Of a stretch of 64,000 nt of DNA, positions 27,442-34,349 are shown piece after piece. The first letter of the stretch is position 1, and the number at the start of each line of letters is the position of its first letter. A model generated the notes under the pieces. The model was given only the letters and a program-made list of their open reading frames with translations, was not told the origin of the DNA and made no database searches. This DNA is from WHUA01 sp964585785 (GTDB lineage: Bacteria; Pseudomonadota; Alphaproteobacteria; UBA8366), in assembly GCA_964585785.1 (NCBI GenBank), contig CAZPFL010000001.1, positions 1 through 64,000 on the forward strand. The letters are read 5' to 3'. The position numbers and the translations under genes are program-made.

Positions 27442-28557
27442 TCACCCGGCGGGATCATGGCCGGCGGCGAGCGTCTGCAGCCATCGGGATTTGTAGCCGC
27501 GGACATATTGCGGCGGATAGGAAACCTCTGCACCCAGCGCCGCGGCGGCGCGCCAAGCCCAGTGCGGATCGAACAGCATCCCGCGGGCGAGTGCGACCAT
27601 GTCGGCGTCTCCGGCGGCGATGATCTGCTCGGCATGGGTCGGGCGGTAGATCATGCCCACGGCGATGACGGGAATATCGACGTCGCGCCGGATGCGCGTG
27701 GCGAGAGGAACCTGGTGGCCTTCGCCGATCGGGATTTTCTGCGCCGGCGAAAGACCGCCCGACGATACGGTGATGTAGTCGCATCCCAACGCTTTCAGCT
27801 CCCGGCACAGGGTCACTGCGTCGTCGAGCGTCCAGCCGCCGTCAAGCCAGTCGGACGCTGAGATGCGCGTTCCCATCGGCTTTTCGGCGGGCCATCTTGC
27901 GCGAACAGCCTCGAAAATCTCCAGTACCAGACGCATCCGGTTCTCCAGTGACCCACCGTAGCCGTCCTGGCGCCGGTTGCTAAGCGGCGACAAGAACTCG
28001 TGCAGCAGATATCCATGCGCGGCATGGAGCTCGACAACGTCCACGCCGATACGGTTGGCGCGAACGGCGGCCTCGACGTGGGCGGCGATCACGCCCCGGA
28101 TGCCTCCGGCATCGAGCGGCTTCGGCACCGGCCAATCATCCGCAAAAGGCAGCCCGGAACACCCGACCGTCGGCCAGGCGCCTTCGGCCGGTGTGAGGGG
28201 CATCCCGCGTCTCTCCCAAGGGAGCTTTGCCGAGCCTTTTCGGCCGCTATGGGAAAGCTGCATCCCGATGCGGCACGATCCGTATGTGTGGCAGAAGGCG
28301 ACGACGCGCGAGAGTGCGGCCTCGTTTTCGTCTGAATACAGGCCCAGACATCCATGGGTAATCCGGCCGCGCGGCTCCACATGGGTGGCTTCAATGACCA
28401 GCATACCCGCGCCGGCGACGGCGAACTGTCCCAAATGCATCAGATGCCAGTCGCCGGCCGATCCATCGACCGCACTGTACTGGCACATGGGGGATACGGT
28501 AATCCGGTTTGCCAGGGTGAGCGCGCGCAATTGGATTGGGGAGAAGAGTGCTGACAT
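27442..28557 (-). CDS. NADH:flavin oxidoreductase, old yellow enzyme (YqjM-like)
   Basis: A 371-residue FMN TIM-barrel ene-reductase. Features are RITVSPMCQYSA (Cys of the YqjM-type active site), THVEPRGRITHGCLGLYSD (in part), GMQLSHSGRKGS, the proton-network histidines of VELHAAHGYLLHEFLSP (in part), and RRQDGYGGSLENRMR. It reduces activated C=C bonds with NAD(P)H. It is divergent from the dioxygenase gene at 28701 across 143 bases. Confidence 0.9.
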   Translation of the reverse strand: MSALFSPIQLRALTLANRITVSPMCQYSAVDGSAGDWHLMHLGQFAVAGAGMLVIEATHVEPRGRITHGCLGLYSDENEAALSRVVAFCHTYGSCRIGMQLSHSGRKGSAKLPWERRGMPLTPAEGAWPTVGCSGLPFADDWPVPKPLDAGGIRGVIAAHVEAAVRANRIGVDVVELHAAHGYLLHEFLSPLSNRRQDGYGGSLENRMRLVLEIFEAVRARWPAEKPMGTRISASDWLDGGWTLDDAVTLCRELKALGCDYITVSSGGLSPAQKIPIGEGHQVPLATRIRRDVDIPVIAVGMIYRPTHAEQIIAAGDADMVALARGMLFDPHWAWRAAAALGAEVSYPPQYVRGYKSRWLQTLAAGHDPAG

Positions 28558-28700
28558 TTGCTTACCTCACTGGCCCTAGCGCGGGCATCGCAGCCGGTGG
28601 TGGCCGCGACCGTGCCGCGACCGCTATGCTAGCCTTACGGACGCCCATCGGACCAATTGAGGCATCTAGATCGATTTTTCATTCCTAATGAGGCTTTGCC

Positions 28701-29843
28701 ATGGAGCTGCGCCCAGCCTTCCTCTCAGTTCCTGTGCCGCCAGTTGCGGCAGATCAGCCGCTACATCCCGTCCACGGTCCTCAGGCGTGGTTCGGGCCGG
28801 ACCTCGCGCGGAGACCCGGGAATTGGACGCATACGCTGTCCGCGACGCAGGTTGCAGAGCTGCGTGAAGCGATCCGGCGGGTCGAGATCGCAGGCGTCGA
28901 TGTCGTCGACATTCGTGCCACGGACTTTGCCCTCCCATCCTGGGGGTCCCTCCTGCGGCACCTGCGCCAGGATATGTTCGAAGGGCGCGGATTTGCCGTC
29001 CTGCGCGGATTTCCCGTGGGCGATCTATCACCACTGCAGCGATGCCTGGGCTATTTCGGGATCGGATCGCATTTCGGCATTGCCACGTCCCAGAACGCGA
29101 AAGGACACGCCATCGGACATGTGTGCGATCTCGGCGTCGACGAAGGCAAGGTGACGGGCCGTGGCTATCAGACTAATTTCCGGCTGCCCTACCACACGGA
29201 CTCGTCGGACATCGTGGGGCTGCTGTGCATCAACAAATCGAAGAACGGTGGGCTCAGCAGTCTCGTCAGCTCGGTCACGCTATACAACGAGATGCTCAAA
29301 CAGCGGCCGGACCTCGTGCGCGTGCTGATGGGGCCGGTCTACCGGGACCGGCGGGAAGAGATCCCGCCGGGACAGGGGCCCTGGTATGTCATCCCCGTGT
29401 TCAACCCTTATGGCGGCCGCATGTTCACGACCTATGTGCGTAGCACGGTTCGCAAGGCACAGCGCTTTACGGAGCTTCCGCGCATATCGCCGCAGCTCGA
29501 AGAGGCGATGGATTATTTGGACACGATGGCCGAGAACCCGGCCTACCATCTCGACATGGATTTGCAGCCTGGCGACATTCAGTTCGTCTGCAACCACTTT
29601 GTTATGCATTCGCGAACCAGTTTCGAGGACGATCCCGCCCGGTCACTGCGCCGGCATTTGTTGCGTCTGCACTTGGCGTGCGCGGATGGCCCGTCGCTGC
29701 CGCCGGTTTATGAAAACCTGCGGGGCTATAACAAGGATGGCCGTCCGGCGGGAATGCTACTAAAGGGGATGCGGGTGAATGCACCGCTGGAACCGATCGA
29801 TGGTGGACCGGGCGACCCCAGCCGCCGCCTGCGCGATCGATAA
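28701..29843 (+). CDS. TauD-like Fe(II)/2OG dioxygenase, subfamily A copy 2
   Basis: A 380-residue dioxygenase of the same subfamily as the gene at 25288. Ligands are probably His/Asp of LPYHTDSSDIVGLLC and the His of FVMHSRTSFEDDP; Arg of RRHLLRLHLA should bind 2OG. The conserved GRGYQTNF stretch precedes the HxD motif. A ~25-residue C-terminal tail (KGMRVNAPLEPIDGGPGDPS, in part) is specific to this copy. It is divergent from the old yellow enzyme gene; the substrate is unknown. Confidence 0.84.
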   Translation: MELRPAFLSVPVPPVAADQPLHPVHGPQAWFGPDLARRPGNWTHTLSATQVAELREAIRRVEIAGVDVVDIRATDFALPSWGSLLRHLRQDMFEGRGFAVLRGFPVGDLSPLQRCLGYFGIGSHFGIATSQNAKGHAIGHVCDLGVDEGKVTGRGYQTNFRLPYHTDSSDIVGLLCINKSKNGGLSSLVSSVTLYNEMLKQRPDLVRVLMGPVYRDRREEIPPGQGPWYVIPVFNPYGGRMFTTYVRSTVRKAQRFTELPRISPQLEEAMDYLDTMAENPAYHLDMDLQPGDIQFVCNHFVMHSRTSFEDDPARSLRRHLLRLHLACADGPSLPPVYENLRGYNKDGRPAGMLLKGMRVNAPLEPIDGGPGDPSRRLRDR

Positions 29844-30287
29844 GGTGCGGCACCAACGTTGATTTGACGATTGGTGCCTGCAAATTTGCTGACGAGGCGC
29901 AAAAAAGCGCAGCCTCCGCCCGTTGAGCCCGTTGTTTCGAAGGCGCCCAAGAGCACGGTATCTGGCCATGACGGACGTTGCGGTCGGTCCAATCGGCGTC
30001 CACCTTTTCCCGATAGCGGACGTCAAGCGAACGACATCTGCTTGCCGCCTCGGATGACTGCTCTTACGCCGGAAACGGACATGCAGGTGCCTAGCGATGG
30101 CGTCCATCGATGACACTTCGTGGACATCGGCGCCGCCAAGCGGATCACCCCGGGTGAGCCCTCGAGATAGCGAAACCGGGTTTACATCCGACGACGTAAC
30201 GTGGCGCCGATTCACGCCGCGACCTGCTTTGCTCCAACTCGGCTGCCTAACGTATTCTGATGTACCGCAACGACAGTAGGAAACCCC
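29844..30287. other. Gene-free stretch with palindromic repeat
   Basis: 444 bases without a recognisable gene. A short palindromic repeat lies at 29994-30028, related to one at 30996-31029. Short open frames here have no motif. Confidence 0.5.
29994..30028 (+). repeat. Palindromic intergenic repeat, left of DUF1993 gene
   Basis: An imperfect inverted repeat, GGCGTCC ... GGACGTC, around the core CCCGATAGCGGACGTC (30009-30024). It aligns by eye at about 70% with 30996-31029 on the other side of the DUF1993 gene, and its core resembles those inside the ~180-bp repeats at 24943 and 34136. Confidence 0.55.
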
Positions 30288-30806
30288 ATGGCATTCTCCA
30301 TATACGACGCATCCGTTCCAATCTGCGTGCAGCAACTTGGCGCCCTCGCGAACATCATCGATAAGGCTGCCGCTCACTGCGCAGCCAACAAGATCGAGGA
30401 AACGGCACTGCTCACCGACCGGCTGTATCCGGATATGTTCTGCTTGGCTCGACAGATCCGTCAGTCGGCGGATTTTGGACGCAATACGCCCGGCCGTCTT
30501 GCCGGTGTCACGGGGCCGGAATTCGCGGCCGTCGACGACACCAGCTTCGCCCAGGCCAAAAAGCGCGTCGAGGACTCGCTCGCCTTCGTCAAGACCCTGA
30601 CACGGGCGCAGATCGAGGGCGCCGAGGATAAGGACATTGTCTGGACCGCCGGCAGCAACACCCGGAAAATGAAGGGAGCTGCCTATTTGCAGCAGTTCGC
30701 TCTGCCAAACTTCTTCTTCTTCGTCACGACGGCCTACGACATCCTGCGCCATCGTGGTGTGCCGGTCGGCAAGCGTGACTTTCTCGGTCCGATCTCCATG
30801 GGCTGA
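30288..30806 (+). CDS. DUF1993 family protein
   Basis: A 172-residue soluble helical protein matching DUF1993: YDASVPICVQQLGALANIIDKA at the N-terminus (in part), LYPDMFCLARQIRQSADF, and a C-terminal FALPNFFFFVTTAYDILRH followed by GVPVGKRDFLG. The family is of DinB-like four-helix type with no proven function. It is bounded on both sides by related palindromic repeats and has no co-directional partner. Confidence 0.82.
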   Translation: MAFSIYDASVPICVQQLGALANIIDKAAAHCAANKIEETALLTDRLYPDMFCLARQIRQSADFGRNTPGRLAGVTGPEFAAVDDTSFAQAKKRVEDSLAFVKTLTRAQIEGAEDKDIVWTAGSNTRKMKGAAYLQQFALPNFFFFVTTAYDILRHRGVPVGKRDFLGPISMG

Positions 30807-31132
30807 CGACATTCGGTTCCGGACACCGGTCCCAACGCCGTTCCATATGCGAAGCGGCGAAGGGTTCGCTTTTCAAGGAATAGCGAACAGGCTAGCGGCT
30901 GGCACCGACGCCGATGGCTGCTATCCGCAGACCTCCGAGCCTGCCAGCTCGACATGCGCTTTGCCGTCGAAGGTAGGCGTCCGCGCGCCAGACGACGATG
31001 TCCGATTTTCACCCAATGCGGACATCAGGGGGCAGAGTCTTTCATTGCCCAACATTTTCCCGATGGGCGCACCAAGTAGGTTGCGGCCGCATTTTTCTGG
31101 CAAACGGCGCGTACAGCTTTACTGAAATTCGA
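30807..31132. other. Gene-free stretch with palindromic repeat
   Basis: 326 bases. A minus-strand frame (30921-31103, beginning MSALGENRTSSS) resembles spurious intergenic frames that I recall being widespread in Rhizobiales annotations. I treat it as repeat-derived, not a gene. Confidence 0.5.
30996..31029 (+). repeat. Palindromic intergenic repeat, right of DUF1993 gene
   Basis: GATGTCCG (30997-31004) and CGGACATC (31019-31026) form a perfect 8-bp stem with a 14-base loop. The sequence is homologous to 29994-30028. It could be a REP-like element or a terminator for the flanking genes. Confidence 0.6.
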
Positions 31133-32122
31133 TCAAGACCGCTCACGTTCGGCGCCGCGTTTTGAATCGCTCGCGGCCGGCGGGTCGCGACGCAGGATCT
31201 CCTCGATCGCTTCAGGGGCTTCCGCCACTTCCAGGCCGACTCGTTCCAGGGGTAGGGTCATCGCAATCCGGCCGTCCTTGTCGCCGAGCCCCCGGGCGAT
31301 CGCCTCGGTGTATTCGCCAAGTGCCAGGTTGGCGAAGCGCATCGGCACATTCAGGTCGCGCGCGAGTTCCGTGGCGAGCATCATGTCCTTGTAATAAATC
31401 GATAGTGCCGCATTCGGCGGCGAATAATGCCCGGGCAGGAACTCATCGATCATCATGTCGAACGTGCGCCGCCGGCCTGACGCGCCCGACCGGAGCGCCT
31501 CCCACAAGGGCAGGGGTTCGGCGCCCGCCTTCAGCCCGAGCGCAAAGATCTCGGCCAGCACCAAGGTAAGCGTCTGACCGGCACAGTTGTTCACCAGCTT
31601 GGTGACGATACCGGTTCCGCTTGGTCCGACATGGATCAGCCGGTCGCCGATGGCTATCAGGACCGGCGCGTAACGCTCGAAGGAGGGCTTGTCGCCGCCG
31701 ACAAAGATCGTGAGCTTGCCCTTCTGGGCGCCGATGGCGCCGCCGGTGATGGGCGCATCGAGAAAGTGGACGCCCTTCTTAAGGAAGGCGGCATGCAACG
31801 TCGCGACAACCTTCGGCGAATTCGTCGACATCTCGAAATGCGCCTGTCCCTTGCCGAGCCCGGACAAGACACCGTCCGGCCCAATGGCGACCTGCTCGAC
31901 CGCTTCGATGGAAGGAAGGCATGTCAGAACGACGTCGCATTGTTTAGCGACATCCTGCGGATTGTCGGCCCATACCGCGCCTTGTTTGAGGTGCGCTGTG
32001 GCCGCTTCTTTCCTGATGTCGTTGACGACCAGCCGGAAGCCACTTGCAAGAATATTCAGGGCCATCGGACCGCCCATTGCGCCAAGCCCGATGAAACCGA
32101 CCGTCGGCGATGCTTCAGTCAT
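31133..32122 (-). CDS. 3-hydroxyisobutyrate dehydrogenase-family oxidoreductase
   Basis: A 329-residue beta-hydroxyacid dehydrogenase. The NAD(P)-binding motif GFIGLGAMGGPMALNIL is at residues 9-25, the substrate-binding segment is DAPITGGAIGAQKGKLTIFVGG (in part), and the catalytic Lys is in GIVTKLVNNCAGQ. Members oxidise 3-hydroxyisobutyrate, tartronate semialdehyde or related acids; the exact substrate is not decided. It stands alone on this strand. Confidence 0.88.
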   Translation of the reverse strand: MTEASPTVGFIGLGAMGGPMALNILASGFRLVVNDIRKEAATAHLKQGAVWADNPQDVAKQCDVVLTCLPSIEAVEQVAIGPDGVLSGLGKGQAHFEMSTNSPKVVATLHAAFLKKGVHFLDAPITGGAIGAQKGKLTIFVGGDKPSFERYAPVLIAIGDRLIHVGPSGTGIVTKLVNNCAGQTLTLVLAEIFALGLKAGAEPLPLWEALRSGASGRRRTFDMMIDEFLPGHYSPPNAALSIYYKDMMLATELARDLNVPMRFANLALGEYTEAIARGLGDKDGRIAMTLPLERVGLEVAEAPEAIEEILRRDPPAASDSKRGAERERS

Positions 32123-32350
32123 GTGCGCTCTTAGTTACCTCCTCCGATGGCTCGAATTTTCGTTTCGACACCATCGTATGTTAATGGCTTAGGGAAAGCG
32201 GAGCCATTGACCGAAGGGACTCCAATAAAAGCGTTCCGCCGCAAAGCATATGGCATTGGGTAGTGGGAGCCGCGATCCCTACAGCCCGTCATTTCCGACG
32301 TCACCGGTCGCGTGATGTCGTTCCATCAACTGGATTGGGAGAGCTGTGTC

Positions 32351-32743
32351 ATGGACGCCCTCATTGGAATCTGGCGCCTCGTCGAGAGCAAGGCCTGGGA
32401 CGAAACGGGGAACGGCCTGCCGGCGCCGTATGGGGCGCACCCGATTGGCCAGATTACCTTTACGGTCGAGGGAAGGATGCTGGCCGCTTTGTGTAACGGC
32501 GACGCGGATCCCGGCACCGGTGTCGATCGAGGCTACAGCTCCTACGGCGGCTTCTACACGCTCGATGGCACCACCCTGACCGTGGCCGTCGATATGGCGT
32601 CGGACGCACGGCGGATCGGCGGCCACCAGGTCCGCGAGGCAATTCTCGACGGCGAGCGGCTTCTGTTGCGGCCACCGCTGCGGCTCTATGGTGGTGTCAT
32701 GCAGCAGCGCGAGCTTCTGTGGGAGCACATCTGGCGCCCCTGA
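32351..32743 (+). CDS. Lipocalin-like domain protein
   Basis: A 130-residue protein fitting the bacterial lipocalin-like group: LIGIWRLVES at the N-terminus, YGAHPIGQITFTVEGRMLA, YSSYGGFYTLDGTTLTVAVD (in part), and a tryptophan near the C-terminus (LLWEHIWRP). These small beta-barrels often adjoin catabolic genes and may bind or isomerise hydrophobic substrates, but no function is established. GGGAGAG lies about 9 bases before ATG 32351. Confidence 0.72.
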   Translation: MDALIGIWRLVESKAWDETGNGLPAPYGAHPIGQITFTVEGRMLAALCNGDADPGTGVDRGYSSYGGFYTLDGTTLTVAVDMASDARRIGGHQVREAILDGERLLLRPPLRLYGGVMQQRELLWEHIWRP

Positions 32744-32756
32744 TCTCGTTAAAAAA

Positions 32757-33143
32757 TTGAAAGAAGCAGATCGCCAGGCAGGAGTTGCCCGTCTTCAGTG
32801 GCTTGCCGTGGAGGAAAAACGTCGAAAGTTAGGGGACCGGCGCAGGGTGGAGCAGTCGATAGGGGAAAGTCGGGAGCACCTCGGACAGATCATCCAGCAC
32901 TGGGCGGATGTGATGAATGTGGAGCACTTCCTTGCCGGTGTTGAAATGCGTGCCTCCGGGATATCGGGTGACGAGCGAGACAAGGTACTCGAGAGACTCA
33001 AGCTCGCCCGCGAATTCCTCGGAACCCAGGACCCGCTGGATTTCTTTCTGGCGTGGAAGACACCATCGGAGCGGTATCAACCTCGCTATGCTGCGGATGA
33101 CGCCGTCTCCGATGACGACACGGATGACGAGGAAGATCTCTAG
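32757..33143 (+). CDS. Hypothetical protein, helical with acidic tail
   Basis: Not recognised. From a TTG at 32757 the frame gives 128 residues, the first ~60 rich in Lys/Arg/Glu and probably helical or coiled coil (EADRQAGVARLQWLAVEEKR). A DDAVSDDDTDDEEDL acidic C-terminus follows. The frame is open further upstream into the lipocalin gene in another phase. No good ribosome-binding site is visible, so it may be the 3' remainder of a larger gene; it adjoins a repeat-rich stretch and a transposase relic. Confidence 0.4.
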   Translation: MKEADRQAGVARLQWLAVEEKRRKLGDRRRVEQSIGESREHLGQIIQHWADVMNVEHFLAGVEMRASGISGDERDKVLERLKLAREFLGTQDPLDFFLAWKTPSERYQPRYAADDAVSDDDTDDEEDL

Positions 33144-33435
33144 CCGGATGCTCGCTTATCCGCCGAGCGCATGCGAAACGCCATTCATCGATGCGCGCAC
33201 GTGAGGTGAATTCCCTGTTCCTGCAGAAAATTTCCCTGTTCGGCGATTCAAAATGCCTGTTCTTGCATGTAGGGAAAATCGGCGATTCAACGCCTATTAT
33301 CAGTGCGGTAAGAGGCACTTCGCTGCGCCAAATTGCCCAATTTCGAGAAAATTCCCTGTATTTTCCCTGTTTAACAGGAAAATGGCGGAGACGGGTTCGC
33401 CCCAAACTCCCCGCTCCACCACTAATTTTCTTCTT
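33144..33435. repeat. AT-richer stretch with TTCCCTGTT repeats
   Basis: Contains TTCCCTGTT-like words near 33211, 33231, 33352 and 33363, inverted versions near 33271 and 33373, and two copies of CGGCGATTCAA (33241 and 33280). ATTTTCCCTGTT next to AACAGGAAAAT (33359-33383) can form a hairpin. Short translations of this stretch resemble spurious intergenic frames known from Rhizobiales. Probably a degenerate mobile-element end or multi-copy intergenic repeat. Confidence 0.45.
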
Positions 33436-33520
33436 TTATGTCAATAGCGCTACGAAGCCGCCGTAGCGCTTGCGCCACGTGTCGTAGGTCGCGTCGCTGA
33501 TGCCGGCCTTGCGACGCGCA
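33436..33520 (-). pseudogene. IS3-family OrfA, helix-turn-helix remnant
   Basis: The minus strand reads RRKAGISDATYDTWRKRYGG followed by FVALLT and a TAA stop. This matches the recognition helix region of IS3-family OrfA (consensus around C-R-K-x-GIS-x-ATFY-x-WK-x-KYGG). No start codon region, leucine zipper or OrfB follows. A second IS3-type relic (OrfB end) lies at 23254-23394. Confidence 0.65.
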
Positions 33521-33554
33521 CTCCCGGCATCGCGCCCACCGTTCAAGTCCACCG

Positions 33555-34106
33555 TCAGGCGTGTAGCGCCATGCGTAGTTCGGTATAGGCCATCACCAGT
33601 GAGTCCAATGTGAAGCTTCTGTTGAGCCCGCTCGGGTTCGGCAGGACCCAGCCCATCGTTCCAGCGAACTCACCAGGAAGCCGGCCCCATGGCAAGTGGG
33701 GTTGCCGGAGCATTGCCGACACCGCGCGCTTGCCGAGAAAGGCAACCGAGCGCGGCCCGTAGCGACGTATCTTCGCTTCGAATGTCGGCCGAGCAGCGAC
33801 GAATTCCGCCAGTGCGATCTCATCGGCCCGTCTGGTCGGCCGCCCAACGACGGCCGTGATGCCGCAGCCATAGGCGAGGAGGCGCTGTTCCTCGTGAGGC
33901 AGAAGGCGTCGGTTGGTGAAGCCGGCAAGATGCAGCACGGTCCAGAAACGGTTGCTGCTGTTAGAGAAATTATGTCCCGCCGCGGCTGCACTGGTCGCGG
34001 GATTGATGCCGCAGAACACGACCTTGAGGCCTTCGGCGAGAATGTCCGGTTCATAGTTGGCCAATGTCCGCTCCAAACGCCCTGCTCCACCTTTTGAAAT
34101 TATCAT
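33555..34106 (-). CDS. G/U mismatch-specific uracil-DNA glycosylase
   Basis: A 183-residue protein of the Mug/TDG family, near the 168 residues of E. coli Mug. Signatures are VVFCGINPATSAAAAGHNFSN (in part; the GINP motif), NRFWTVLHLAGFT, LLAYGCGITAVVGRPT and WVLPNPSGLNRSF, whose NPSG segment inserts into the DNA. It removes uracil or thymine mispaired with guanine in base-excision repair. The start is uncertain by ~25 residues, since conserved sequence begins at DILAEGLKVVF. It is the only obvious housekeeping-type gene in this section. Confidence 0.9.
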   Translation of the reverse strand: MIISKGGAGRLERTLANYEPDILAEGLKVVFCGINPATSAAAAGHNFSNSSNRFWTVLHLAGFTNRRLLPHEEQRLLAYGCGITAVVGRPTRRADEIALAEFVAARPTFEAKIRRYGPRSVAFLGKRAVSAMLRQPHLPWGRLPGEFAGTMGWVLPNPSGLNRSFTLDSLVMAYTELRMALHA

Positions 34107-34135
34107 TCCATATCAATAGCTCAACAGGCGATACA

Positions 34136-34315
34136 GGCGCTGTCTTTGGCTGCCGTGCCGGACCGTATGCGGGCAAGGCCAACGCCACGAAAGGGCCGGC
34201 GTTTTGCGCCCGATCGCGGACAATGTTTAGCCGATACCTGCCGATTGGATGTAGCATATGAGTCGTGCCAAATTATGAGCTGATCGAAGTAAAACGGCCC
34301 GGGTCGGCAAAGCGG
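34136..34315 (+). repeat. Intergenic direct repeat, copy 2 (~180 bp)
   Basis: Second copy of the repeat at 24943-25121, same orientation, about 85% identical by eye, ending with the same GGCCCGGGTCGGCAAAGCGG block. Core CCCGATCGCGGACAAT at 34209-34224. It fills most of the 243-base gap between the glycosylase and the molybdoenzyme genes, so the promoters of both must lie in or beside it. Confidence 0.8.
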
Positions 34316-34349
34316 CTCGTCACTGCGATTACGGAAGGGTTGAAACGGA

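Noticed and set aside
30921..31103. Small minus-strand frame beginning MSALGENRT
   Set aside because: Resembles recurrent spurious frames from intergenic repeats in Rhizobiales (recalled, not searched), and it overlaps a palindromic repeat.
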